From contig CACYZF010000007.1 of assembly GCA_902778895.1 (NCBI GenBank), forward strand, positions 1-64,000: DNA of 64,000 nt, read 5' to 3'. Each line of letters opens with the position of its first letter. The stretch's first letter is position 1. The notes below the pieces were generated by a model that was not told the DNA's origin, did no database searches, and worked only from the letters and a program-made list of their open reading frames with translations. The DNA is from an uncultured bacterium. Lineage in GTDB: Bacteria; Verrucomicrobiota; Lentisphaeria; Victivallales; UBA1829. This document shows, piece after piece, positions 36,591 through 44,849 of this stretch. Both the position numbers and the translations under genes were made by a program.

Positions 36591-38255
36591 TTATTCCGTC
36601 TGTGCTTCCGGCGTTTTTACCGCGCTTTCGGGCAGGATCAGGCGCATGGAGACGCGGAACAGTTTCGGCGTGCCGCGCAGTTTCTGATACCAGGCGGGGA
36701 CGGCGCGCGGGATCTGCATTTCGCGGACTTCGCCGAGCCGTTCCGCCGGGATCGTGTTCGTGAAATCGAAGAGATTCTGAATCTCGTACTCATCGAATTT
36801 CTCGTCCCAGATCACGACCCCGCCGCGTTTCCTGACGTCGTCCGGATCGATCCACTGGCTCTGCGTGACGTCCGCGTCGAAGAACGCTTCCGGCGCTTCG
36901 GGGGAGTACACGGCCACGTTGCACGATCCTTTGCGGTCGGAGATCACATAGGGCATCGGCTGATCCGAGACCTCGTGCCACAGGGCGGTCGCGGCAGCGC
37001 TCACGGCGTGCCCGGGGTAATTCTCGTAGTCGCAGCCGCGTTTCTGGTATCCCTGATTCTCCAGCGAACGCAACACGAAGATCACGCCGAAGATGAAGCC
37101 CATCAGCAGCGTGGCGCCCAAGTAGGCGCGCGCCTTGATCCGCGTGATGCGCGGCGACCAGACCATGAAAAGCCACACGCCCATGAACGGGAAGCACGGC
37201 ACGACCCACGAATAATTGATCTTGCCGCCGGTCACGAGCGAGAAGACCAGCGCCGAGGCGAACGAGCCCCAGCAGCAGGACCACACGAACACCCTGTCGA
37301 ATGCGGAATATTGCGTACGGTCGGCGCGCTTCCGCCGCCACGGGAAGAACAGTGCGAAGAAGATGACCGCCACGCCGAACACCTGAGCCGCACGGTCCAG
37401 CGCCTTCAGCGGGCGCGTGAAGTGGTCGGAGAGCTGTACCGCGGGGCCCTGACCTTCCAGCGCGGCGCGTCCCGCGGCATAGTGGAACGGCTTGAAGTCG
37501 TTGGAGAAAAGCCAGAGGACGTTCGGCAGGACCACCAGGATGAACGGGATCGCCGCCAGGTAGAACTGCGGTTTGCGGAAGACGGAGCGGCCTTCCTTCG
37601 TGAAGAGCAGCGGGATAATCAGGCACACGTACATCGCCGGCGCGAAATACTTCACCATCATGGCGAGTCCGGCGAAGAACCCGGCGCACAGCCAGTAGAG
37701 CCAGCTTTTCTTTTGGTCGCCCTTCACGCCGAGGTAGACGAACAGCATGGTCAGCGGCCATGCCGCCAGCTCCATCACGTCGTCGCAGAGTTCCGTCGCC
37801 TTGATGCCGTAGAAGTTGATGAAGAGGAGCGTGACCGCGGCGAGGAACGCCGTGCGGAGCGGCAGGATGCGTTTCGCTACCTGGAACACGCAGAAGATGC
37901 CCGTGAACACGCAGACCTGGCTCGCGAGGAAGCTTGAGAAGAACGCTTTCCCGCTCAGATACCACACGCCCACGCCGAAGAACGGCCCGGCGTACGGGTT
38001 CTTGTCGAATCCGAACTGGAAATGGCGGCCCCACACGATGTTTTCCAGCACGTCGATGAAGTCGTTCGCGAGCGCGATGCACGGCAGCACGGTCCAGAAG
38101 ACCAGCCAGCCGGACAGGATGATGAGGAGAATGCGCGTGAAGTTCACGCCGTCCGCGCCGTGGTCGTTCTCATCGTCGAAAAGATAATGGCGGAAGAAGT
38201 TGACGATCGGGTTTGTCTTTTTCGTTTCCGGTTGTGCTGTCTGCTCGTTGTTCAT
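36591..38255 (-). CDS. GT39/ArnT-like membrane glycosyltransferase
   Basis: A 554-residue integral membrane protein with about ten transmembrane helices. After the first helix (about 43-63) comes the family segment WGRHFQFGFDKNPYAGPFFG, which resembles the WGxxxxLGYxxHPP motif of lipid-linked sugar transferases such as ArnT and dolichyl-mannosyltransferase-like proteins. FAGLAMMVKYFAP follows mid-protein. The last ~130 residues form a soluble periplasmic domain. It would transfer a sugar from a polyprenyl carrier to lipid A, protein or another acceptor; which one is not visible. It is monocistronic. Confidence 0.8.
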   Translation of the reverse strand: MNNEQTAQPETKKTNPIVNFFRHYLFDDENDHGADGVNFTRILLIILSGWLVFWTVLPCIALANDFIDVLENIVWGRHFQFGFDKNPYAGPFFGVGVWYLSGKAFFSSFLASQVCVFTGIFCVFQVAKRILPLRTAFLAAVTLLFINFYGIKATELCDDVMELAAWPLTMLFVYLGVKGDQKKSWLYWLCAGFFAGLAMMVKYFAPAMYVCLIIPLLFTKEGRSVFRKPQFYLAAIPFILVVLPNVLWLFSNDFKPFHYAAGRAALEGQGPAVQLSDHFTRPLKALDRAAQVFGVAVIFFALFFPWRRKRADRTQYSAFDRVFVWSCCWGSFASALVFSLVTGGKINYSWVVPCFPFMGVWLFMVWSPRITRIKARAYLGATLLMGFIFGVIFVLRSLENQGYQKRGCDYENYPGHAVSAAATALWHEVSDQPMPYVISDRKGSCNVAVYSPEAPEAFFDADVTQSQWIDPDDVRKRGGVVIWDEKFDEYEIQNLFDFTNTIPAERLGEVREMQIPRAVPAWYQKLRGTPKLFRVSMRLILPESAVKTPEAQTE

Positions 38256-38342
38256 GTGCTGAACCGTCCTGTCTTTGAGGGAAAATGTGTGTCGAATCGG
38301 AGTGGGAAACTAATCTTTCCGCAAAATAAGTCTTAAATAACC

Positions 38343-38371
38343 AATATAGCATCATTTTGCGGACAATTCAA
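38343..38371 (-). promoter_or_regulatory. Promoter for the GT39-like gene
   Basis: Minus strand TTGAAT (38366-38371), 17-base spacer, TATATT (38343-38348), with TG one base before the -10. Confidence 0.65.
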
Positions 38372-38428
38372 TCGGATATAGCAAAAAGCCTGCCGTTCAG
38401 ATCGGGGAATGTCCGCCGCTCATGAATG

Positions 38429-39226
38429 TCAGAAAGCTCCCTCCGGCGATATCGTGAGGAACTTCAGAATATAATATGGCAAAAGCAGGACATCTCCGAC
38501 GAGTGCTACAGGCGTCATCAGGGCGCATGCTCCGTACCACAGCGGATCGTATGATTTTTGAAGCTCTTCTCTTTCTTCTTCGATATCTTTCTGAACCTTT
38601 TCATCGAAGACGGACGCTGCCGGATATGCCAGCATTTCGAGTCGGTCGCCGTCTGCGGATTCCTGTGGCGGAAAAACGAGGCAGTAAAAACGCTGGTTGA
38701 GCGGGATTAGGATCAGGCACGGTTCGGACAGGATATGATAATCCTCGGGGGTAATCCGCAGCCGGATCGTATCGCAGGGACGAATATCGAATCCGGAAAC
38801 CAGGGGGTGGTAATTGACCTCTTTTCCGTCTCGGATCAAATGTGCTACTTCAAACCGGTTTGCCGTTTTTGTCCCGTCTTTGCTCTTGCGCTGCAGAAGA
38901 GAATACGTCGAGTCTGGCTCTTTTTCCAGGATTACGGGGATCATATCCTTCCGGGCGGAGTCCAAATTGAAACACAGAGAGACTGGTTCGTAGGTGTCAT
39001 GCGTCGTGAAAAACGGCAGACTGCGTTCCGTCTTCTTGCTGCATGTATAGATGAATTCGTTTCCGTCCTCGGAATACTCGAAATACCGGTCGTCGAGCGT
39101 TACCGTTCTTTCCCCGATGCTCCACGCGTTGCGCAAACAGCATCCGGTCCCGCACAGGCAGACGGAAAGAAGCACGAACACAAAGGATATCCGATGATTC
39201 CAATTCGTGATCCTGTTCCAACTCAT
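38429..39226 (-). CDS. Predicted lipoprotein with YceK-like C-terminal segment
   Basis: A 265-residue protein with an N-terminal hydrophobic signal ending CGTGCC, C29 being the likely lipid-attachment residue. The middle is polar and unclassified. The C-terminus (TPVALVGDVLLLPYYIL) resembles the TP-x-x-x-x-D-x-x-LLP tail of YceK/YidQ-type lipoproteins. It is AT-richer than its neighbours. No promoter of the usual type was found in the 91 bases upstream, so it may be read through from the toxin-like pair. Confidence 0.65.
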   Translation of the reverse strand: MSWNRITNWNHRISFVFVLLSVCLCGTGCCLRNAWSIGERTVTLDDRYFEYSEDGNEFIYTCSKKTERSLPFFTTHDTYEPVSLCFNLDSARKDMIPVILEKEPDSTYSLLQRKSKDGTKTANRFEVAHLIRDGKEVNYHPLVSGFDIRPCDTIRLRITPEDYHILSEPCLILIPLNQRFYCLVFPPQESADGDRLEMLAYPAASVFDEKVQKDIEEEREELQKSYDPLWYGACALMTPVALVGDVLLLPYYILKFLTISPEGAF

Positions 39227-39317
39227 TTTCAGTCGTTCCTTTCGAAAATGGTTTTATGTGTCAAGCTCAACCCATTACATTTTGTAAGGGTTTGACCGGA
39301 AAAAAGAGTTTCGTCGT

Positions 39318-39521
39318 TTACTGGCGGGCGCTGCGAGCGGCGGCGGCAAGCTCCGCGCGGCGTTTCCTGACGAGGTATTTGGCGGAAACAATTTTTGGGC
39401 GGCCGTGCTTGTCGGCGATGACGGCCTTGTAGCCGAGTTTCGCCTTGCGTTCCATTTCTTCATCCACAGCTTCCTGCAGAGTTTTTACAACCATTTTCAT
39501 TTCATCGCTCATTGTGACCAT
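39318..39521 (-). CDS. Small partner protein of the zeta-like kinase (possible antitoxin)
   Basis: A 67-residue basic, helical protein (EAVDEEMERKAKLGYKAVIA then HGRPKIVSAKYLVRKRRAEL). Its start overlaps the 3' end of the kinase gene by 20 bases (or 11 if the second Met, residue 4, is used), implying coupled translation. It has no recognised family. By position it could be an antitoxin or regulator, though it follows the kinase instead of preceding it as epsilon precedes zeta. Confidence 0.6.
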   Translation of the reverse strand: MVTMSDEMKMVVKTLQEAVDEEMERKAKLGYKAVIADKHGRPKIVSAKYLVRKRRAELAAAARSARQ

Positions 39522-40104
39522 GGCCTAATACTCCTTGCATTTTTGAGAATCGGTCTGCATCCTGAACAATGACAGGACGACCAAACTCTTTTTCAAATAT
39601 GGGGACGATCTGCTCTTCGGAATTGTCCACACATCTTGTATGGTCGCAGACCTCGGCATAATCAAACAGATTCCGAATGCTTCGCGGGTAACGCCTGACG
39701 ATATCTTCCGCCGGTATGTCGTGTCCGCCTTCCAGAACCCGATGACGCACTCTTTGGGCGGAAAACTCGGCATCGGGGATGTAGAGGTAAAACAGCGTGA
39801 CGATCCAGCCCGATTTGCGCCATTCAACGATACGGGGCAGATAGGTGCGCCCCGAAAGCGTGGTTTCAAAGGCAAAATCATTCCGTTCTTCTATTTTCCG
39901 ATTCAGAGTTTTGAGAAAGATTTTGCTCGCTCTCAGCAATCCCGCTTCGTAGTCGAGGGGAGACAGCCCCTTTGCGATCTCATCGGCATTGATGAAATCC
40001 CGGCAGGACACGATCCGTGGAAGATATTTCAGCGCAAACGTGGTTTTTCCGGCTCCATTGGGGCCGGCCACCACGTAGCAATGAGGTTGTTTTCCGTGTT
40101 TCAT
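39502..40104 (-). CDS. Zeta-toxin-like P-loop kinase
   Basis: A 200-residue protein. Walker A GPNGAGKTTFA is at about residues 14-24, followed by INADEIAKGLSP and FETTLSGRTYL, the zeta-toxin/UNAG-kinase landmarks. Chromosomal relatives are often annotated zeta-toxin family. True zeta toxins phosphorylate UDP-N-acetylglucosamine and block cell-wall synthesis; activity here is inferred. It overlaps a small downstream gene to form a two-gene unit with its own promoter. Confidence 0.82.
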   Translation of the reverse strand: MKHGKQPHCYVVAGPNGAGKTTFALKYLPRIVSCRDFINADEIAKGLSPLDYEAGLLRASKIFLKTLNRKIEERNDFAFETTLSGRTYLPRIVEWRKSGWIVTLFYLYIPDAEFSAQRVRHRVLEGGHDIPAEDIVRRYPRSIRNLFDYAEVCDHTRCVDNSEEQIVPIFEKEFGRPVIVQDADRFSKMQGVLGHGHNER

Positions 40105-40137
40105 GCGTCCTCCGAGACTCTGAGAAGTGTCATAAAT

Positions 40138-40165
40138 AATATATCACGCCAAACAGACTTTTCAA
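40138..40165 (-). promoter_or_regulatory. Promoter of the zeta-like pair
   Basis: Minus strand TTGAAA (40160-40165), 16-base spacer, TATATT (40138-40143), with TG one base before the -10. Confidence 0.7.
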
Positions 40166-40180
40166 ACCTTACCTGTTCAT

Positions 40181-42523
40181 TCACTGGCGGGCGCCGGTAT
40201 TACGTCCGAAGCCGGGCATCCTGCGGCCGGGACCGAATCCCTGACCCTGTGCAGGCTGCTGCCCCTGACGACGGCCCGAACGGAGCGGATTCTGAGGCTG
40301 GCTTTGTGTCTGCGGCTGCGTCTGCTGATTCTGCTGTTGCGTCTGGGATTGCGGCTGGACCTGCGCGCGCGGCCTTGGGTTCTTCGGGTCGGGACCGATG
40401 GTTACGATGAGGTCGCGGCCGTCGACTTCGATGTTCGAGATGTCGAGTCCGGAGGGGGAACCGTCCCACCAGAGGCTGTCCGGCTTCGAGGTGTCGTTGA
40501 AGACGACGCGGTCCGGCGGGTAGAAATAATCCGTGGCGATGCCGTTACAGTCCCTGCCGTGCGTCTGGTGTCCGAACGTGCCGGGGCAGGGCTTTTCGAG
40601 GAGCGGTTCGCCGCCGGCCTGTTCGAGCGAGATCTCATAGTGTTTTTCGAGCGTCATCTCCTCGTCCTCCTCCTGGTCGGTCACGGCGTCGTCGACGTGC
40701 CAGATGGCGAGCCCGTGCGAGGGGAGCGCGCGGTAGAACGACGTGTCGGCGTTGCGGTTTTCGAGGAGGAAATACTCGTCCGGGTTGGCCGGATTGCGGT
40801 AGATGTAGCCGTACTCGCTTGAGGCGGGGATCCTGACCTTGCCTTTGGACGGCAGCGGGAGTGCCTTCAGCCAGCCGAGGCGGTAGCGGAACGCCCCGGC
40901 GAGGGCGGTCGGGTTGGTCTGGAGCCCGGAGATGCGGTCGTACATGCCGATGCCCATGATGCAGTGGTTGCCGAGCCCGTGCGAGACCTTCTGTTCGTTC
41001 TTCGGCGTCTTGTTGCTCTTTTCGCCGTAGTCGACGTAGTCCAGGATGCCGAACGTCTGGTGCATGATCTCGTGAATCAGGATGCTGACCGTGGGGCTGT
41101 CCTGGATGCCGCAGATCAGCACCTGCATGCTGTGAAGCCCGCCGGGCAGGCGGATCTGGTCCATCGGCGAGAACCAGTGCGCCTGCGGCCAGAGGCCGTC
41201 GAACGAGCTGTTGCGCGAGTAGAGCACGCAGGCGGAACGGATGGTGCCGTCGGGCTGCCTCGAGACGGCCGAGAGGTCGAAGTCCTTCGGGAGTTTCGCC
41301 ATCGCCTCCTTGATGAGCATGTCCGCGCCGCGGTAGTTCAGCGCCTGCTGGTAGTAGTTGCGTTCGTGGTCCGCCACGATGTAGTCGGAGACGAGATATT
41401 TGAGGTCGCACCGGCCGTAGGATTGGTTGTCGACGAAATCGTGGATCGAACAGGAATTGCCGTATCCGCGATAGTTCTTTTCGTTCAGGAAGAATTCCAC
41501 TTTCTCCTTCGGGATGATCACGTTTTCCGGATCGTCCGGGAACTTCACGAGCACGGCGAGTCCGGTGATGCGGTCCCGGTGAAGCGGCGTCTTCTCATAT
41601 TGAACCGGCGTCTTCGGAATGTTTGCAGCGGGCTTCAGCGCGAGGCGGAATCCTGCGTCGAACACGGGGACGGACGCGTCGACGGGCCTGCACGCGGTCA
41701 CGGTGCAGTCCTCCGGCGAACAATGCCAGGATCCGCCGCGCATGGCGCAGAGGTCGCCCTTGTAGGCGGCGGAGAAATCGCGCATGAACCAGTCGAGGCA
41801 GAGTTCCTGCACGTTCCCGTGCATGTCGTACAGCCCCCAGGCGTTGGGCGCTTTCAGCCCCTTCGCGGATGCGGACGGCGCGGGGCTGAAGGAATTGCCG
41901 CGGTACCAGGCGACTTCATTGAGCGCCATGGAGACGTTGTCGCGGGCGCGCAGCTCGCGTCCGTTGTTGAGTTCGTTCGTCGTCCCGGCGCGGCACGCGT
42001 ATTCCCATTCCGCCTCGTCCGGGAGCGTGAACCGGTAGCGGAACGAACCCGGCAGCGACTTGTTCAGGCGCGCACAGAATTCCTTCGCCTGTTCCGCCGA
42101 AACATCGTACACGGGGAGGTCCGGGCCGATGCCGAACGCTTTTCCACCCGGGCGCGCCGCCTCGGAAAGTTGTTTCTGCGTGGTCTTCATGACGGCTTGC
42201 CACTGCGCCTGCGTCACCTCGAATTTCCCGACGGACAGTTCGTTCTCCTTGAACTTGTACACCACGCGCCCGTCCTTGTCGACCGTTTCGTTCGGCTGCG
42301 GCTTGCGGTTTACCTGTATCGCGATGGATCCGGCGGGCAGCGTGACGAGTTCGAGCGGGATCTCGCCGGGAAGCATGAACCTGACGGACGGCAACGCGCC
42401 TTCCTTGTGTTCGTATATGGGCGTGATCGCGGCGGCGCAGGAGGCGTTCAGGAACGCAGCGGCGCAGAGCAGGCAGGAGAGCAGGGCGGAACGGAATCCG
42501 GTCGGGCGGATCGTGGTCGTCAT
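40181..42523 (-). CDS. FGE/SUMF1-type domain fused to an M6-like metalloprotease
   Basis: A 780-residue exported protein. A signal peptide (about 1-30) leads to a formylglycine-generating-enzyme domain (about 50-310). FGE signatures are VGKFEVTQAQW, LPDEAEWEYACRAG, WGLYDMHGNVQE and RGGSWHCSPEDC, the last keeping the catalytic Cys pair at C268 and C273. A second domain (about 330-710) has the zinc motif H484-E-x-x-H488 (HEIMHQTFG), NHCIMG and AIWHVDD, as in M6/immune-inhibitor-A-like peptidases. A Gln/Pro/Arg-rich low-complexity tail closes it. The frame stays open upstream across lexA, but the ATG at 42523 starts the signal peptide. No sulfatase gene is adjacent. Confidence 0.82.
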   Translation of the reverse strand: MTTTIRPTGFRSALLSCLLCAAAFLNASCAAAITPIYEHKEGALPSVRFMLPGEIPLELVTLPAGSIAIQVNRKPQPNETVDKDGRVVYKFKENELSVGKFEVTQAQWQAVMKTTQKQLSEAARPGGKAFGIGPDLPVYDVSAEQAKEFCARLNKSLPGSFRYRFTLPDEAEWEYACRAGTTNELNNGRELRARDNVSMALNEVAWYRGNSFSPAPSASAKGLKAPNAWGLYDMHGNVQELCLDWFMRDFSAAYKGDLCAMRGGSWHCSPEDCTVTACRPVDASVPVFDAGFRLALKPAANIPKTPVQYEKTPLHRDRITGLAVLVKFPDDPENVIIPKEKVEFFLNEKNYRGYGNSCSIHDFVDNQSYGRCDLKYLVSDYIVADHERNYYQQALNYRGADMLIKEAMAKLPKDFDLSAVSRQPDGTIRSACVLYSRNSSFDGLWPQAHWFSPMDQIRLPGGLHSMQVLICGIQDSPTVSILIHEIMHQTFGILDYVDYGEKSNKTPKNEQKVSHGLGNHCIMGIGMYDRISGLQTNPTALAGAFRYRLGWLKALPLPSKGKVRIPASSEYGYIYRNPANPDEYFLLENRNADTSFYRALPSHGLAIWHVDDAVTDQEEDEEMTLEKHYEISLEQAGGEPLLEKPCPGTFGHQTHGRDCNGIATDYFYPPDRVVFNDTSKPDSLWWDGSPSGLDISNIEVDGRDLIVTIGPDPKNPRPRAQVQPQSQTQQQNQQTQPQTQSQPQNPLRSGRRQGQQPAQGQGFGPGRRMPGFGRNTGARQ

Positions 42524-42580
42524 GAGGGGGAATGTCCTTTCGGTCTGGGAAGGAAGAGCTGGATATTGATACAATCCATT

Positions 42581-42609
42581 ATTATAGCATGCCCGCGCGT
42601 GTTTGTCAA
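42581..42609 (-). promoter_or_regulatory. Full-consensus promoter for the FGE-M6 fusion
   Basis: Minus strand TTGACA (42604-42609), 17-base spacer, TATAAT (42581-42586): a perfect match to both boxes, with TG one base before the -10. It lies in the 351-base divergent region shared with lexA; no gene is seen in that region. Confidence 0.8.
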
Positions 42610-42752
42610 GCGTGAGGCAAAACCGTTGCCCGGTGTTTTTTCCGGATGCATGTCGTTCCCGTTCCAATTCCGAAACTTGTACAGCAAATTTGACCAGGTC
42701 GCGTTTTATCGTTTTTTTTCCGAAGAAAGTGTATGCCGCGCAGGAAAAGACG

Positions 42753-42781
42753 CTGGAAAAAACTGCGCGGGCAATTATAGT
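42753..42781 (+). promoter_or_regulatory. Possible promoter for the lexA homologue
   Basis: CTGGAA (42753-42758), 17-base spacer, TATAGT (42776-42781). The -35 is weak, consistent with a regulated promoter. Confidence 0.4.
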
Positions 42782-42803
42782 AAACGTAAAAGGGTGCGCT
42801 AAA

Positions 42804-42827
42804 CTCCGCCGCAAAGGGGGTGCGGAG
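42804..42827. promoter_or_regulatory. Inverted repeat in the lexA leader
   Basis: CTCCGC (42804-42809) is inverted as GCGGAG (42822-42827), downstream of the predicted -10. It is a candidate operator or leader hairpin, unproven. Confidence 0.3.
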
Positions 42828-42874
42828 CTCAAGCGGCTCGGACCAAACCAAAACAAACAGGAGGGAAACAATCC

Positions 42875-43459
42875 ATGAAAGGTCTGACCCAGAAACAGAA
42901 AAACATCATCGAGTTCATCAACGAATTCATGACCACGCAGGAAATGGCGCCGACGATTTACGAGATCGCCGAACATTTCCACATCAAGACTTCGACCGTC
43001 TTTGCCCACATCCGGGCTCTGCAGAAGAAAAACTACCTCACGCGCAGCTCGAAGGCGAGGAGCATCAGCCTGTCCCATCCGAAGAAGCGCACGCGCTTCC
43101 CCGCCGGCGTCCAGTCCATCCCGTTCCGCAGCATCGGCGAGGCGTCGGCTGCGGAACCCGGCGAAAAGACACTGGTGTGCGACGTGACGCGCCTGCTGGA
43201 CAGCCCCGTGAAAGAAAACCTCTACGCCGTACACGTGCATGGTTCGGACCTGAACGGCAACGGCATCTTCGACGGAGACATCCTGATCGTGAAGAGCAAT
43301 CCGGCGACCGTCAGCGGCGAGGACATCGTCGTGGCCGAGGAGAACGGACGCGAGATCCTCAAGCAGGCGAAGGACGCGATCATCAACGGTACGCTGTCCG
43401 ATACGCCGAACGTCAAAGGCGTCGTCGTCGGGCTTCAACGCCGGATCGCCAGAACATAA
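42875..43459 (+). CDS. lexA: LexA-like repressor lacking the catalytic serine
   Basis: A 194-residue protein. The N-terminal winged helix (LTQKQKNIIEFINEFM; PTIYEIAEHFHIKTSTVFAH) is that of LexA, and an S24-type domain follows. A gapless match of VHGSDLNGNGIFDGD to the E. coli VSGMSMKDIGIMDGD segment puts Asp125 where the nucleophilic Ser should be; the neighbouring Ser124 is one position off. The scissile Ala-Gly is replaced by Ala92-Ala93 (ASAAEP against VAAGEP). A general-base Lys (K163) may remain. It may therefore be a non-cleavable repressor instead of a normal SOS switch. RBS AGGAGGG precedes the ATG. Confidence 0.85.
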   Translation: MKGLTQKQKNIIEFINEFMTTQEMAPTIYEIAEHFHIKTSTVFAHIRALQKKNYLTRSSKARSISLSHPKKRTRFPAGVQSIPFRSIGEASAAEPGEKTLVCDVTRLLDSPVKENLYAVHVHGSDLNGNGIFDGDILIVKSNPATVSGEDIVVAEENGREILKQAKDAIINGTLSDTPNVKGVVVGLQRRIART

Positions 43460-43515
43460 CACTTCTCATTTCATCACCCCCTTTTTTCTTATTCTCACGT
43501 CACACTTCCTTTTCA

Positions 43516-43547
43516 CCCGTCAGTCCGTGCGGACCGGCGGGTTTTTT
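43516..43547 (+). terminator. Terminator of lexA
   Basis: CCCG...CGGG hairpin, about 12 bp with one mismatch (43516-43541), followed by six T (43542-43547). Confidence 0.8.
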
Positions 43548-43569
43548 ATGCAAAAAATATATTTTTCAT

Positions 43570-43598
43570 TTGACTTTGAGCTGAAAAGGTGGTATATT
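43570..43598 (+). promoter_or_regulatory. Promoter of the RND operon
   Basis: TTGACT (43570-43575), 17-base spacer, TATATT (43593-43598). Confidence 0.7.
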
Positions 43599-43669
43599 GA
43601 TTAGCAGGTAATCTTTTTTGAGACTGAAAACATTAGTTTGCATCTTTTTTCGAAACGAATGAGGCGATC

Positions 43670-44833
43670 ATGAAACATCCTTCTTCTTTCCTTCTGCTGG
43701 CCGCGGGCTTCCTCTGCTTTGCCGCCGCATGCTCCAAGTCCGAACAGGACAGCGCGCAGGCCGGGGCCGTCTATCAGGTCAAAGTCCAGACCGCCCAGGC
43801 GCAGCAGCGGCATTTCCGCAAACAGATCCGCGTGCAGGGCACGATCCAGGCGTATATCTTCGCGAATGTCGCAGCGCGCGCGGCCGGGAACATGGAATTG
43901 AAGGTCGACGACGGCGACACGATCAAAAAGGGGCAGACGCTGTTCCTGATCGACCAGGACAACCTGAAAAACCGCGTGGCGATGGCGGAACAGGCTCTGA
44001 AGGTGGTCGAGGAGACGTACCGTTCGACGCAGCTGGACATCGGGATCGCGCAGACTGCGCTCGACAAGGCGCAGAAGGACTACGACCGCAACCGGATGCT
44101 TCATGAAGGGCACGCGGTGTCCGACAACGCGTTCGAGACGTTCGAAGTCGCGCTGGACAAGGCGAAGAAATCCTATGAAAAGGCCGAGGCCGCGCTCCGC
44201 AACGACGCGGCGAAAGTCGACCTGGTCAAGCTCGAACTCGAGATCGCCAAAAAGAACCTCAGCGATGCCACGGAAAAGGCTCCCTACGACGGCGTGGTCG
44301 CGGTCAAATACCGTGAGAACGGCGAATTCGTCGGAACCGGCGTCAGCATCATCCGCATCAACGACCCGAAGAAGCTCCGTGCCTCCTGCCTCATCAGCGC
44401 CGTGTATTTCGAGGCGATCAGGCCCGGCGAGACCCCGGTCACCGTGAGCTTCCGCGACAGGAAGATCGAAGCGAAAGCCGACTGGTGCAGTCCGGTCATC
44501 GACACCCTCAGCCGCACCTTCACGATGCGGTCGTATCTGCCCGAGGGGACGCCGCTCATGGACGGCATGCTCGTGGACGTCGACATCACGCTTGCCGAAC
44601 GCGACGGCCTGGGCGTGCCTCGCGACGCCGTGATCCTGAAAAAGGGCGGCAGGAGCGCGGTTTTCGCCGTGCAGGACGGCAAGGCGCAGGAGATCGAAGT
44701 CGAGACCGGCATCACGTCCGACGGGTTCACCGAGATCCTGAATCCCGAGGCTGTTGCGGGCAGGGACATCATCGTTTCCGGCCAGTATTTCGTGAACGAC
44801 GGTTCCGCCGTAAACGTCACGGGCTCGAAGTGA
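43670..44833 (+). CDS. RND efflux periplasmic adaptor lipoprotein
   Basis: A 387-residue membrane-fusion protein. The signal peptide ends AAAC with C21 as lipid anchor. A biotinyl-lipoyl-like half (GNMELKVDDGDTIKKGQTLF) flanks a long coiled-coil hairpin (about 100-190, rich in Ala/Lys/Glu). The second lipoyl half (DATEKAPYDGVV) and beta-barrel/membrane-proximal domains follow. It links the inner-membrane pump encoded 17 bases downstream to an outer-membrane channel, which is not in the window. Confidence 0.9.
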   Translation: MKHPSSFLLLAAGFLCFAAACSKSEQDSAQAGAVYQVKVQTAQAQQRHFRKQIRVQGTIQAYIFANVAARAAGNMELKVDDGDTIKKGQTLFLIDQDNLKNRVAMAEQALKVVEETYRSTQLDIGIAQTALDKAQKDYDRNRMLHEGHAVSDNAFETFEVALDKAKKSYEKAEAALRNDAAKVDLVKLELEIAKKNLSDATEKAPYDGVVAVKYRENGEFVGTGVSIIRINDPKKLRASCLISAVYFEAIRPGETPVTVSFRDRKIEAKADWCSPVIDTLSRTFTMRSYLPEGTPLMDGMLVDVDITLAERDGLGVPRDAVILKKGGRSAVFAVQDGKAQEIEVETGITSDGFTEILNPEAVAGRDIIVSGQYFVNDGSAVNVTGSK

Positions 44834-44849
44834 GCGCGGAGGCCGCCCC

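Noticed and set aside
39274..39295. Hairpin CCCTTACA...TGTAATGGG as terminator of the zeta-like pair
   Set aside because: The stem has a bulge and no T-run follows on either strand; not strong enough to annotate.
42524..43462. N-terminal extension of the FGE-M6 frame through lexA on the opposite strand
   Set aside because: The added sequence is antisense to lexA and precedes the signal peptide; a full-consensus promoter at 42581-42609 lies inside it.
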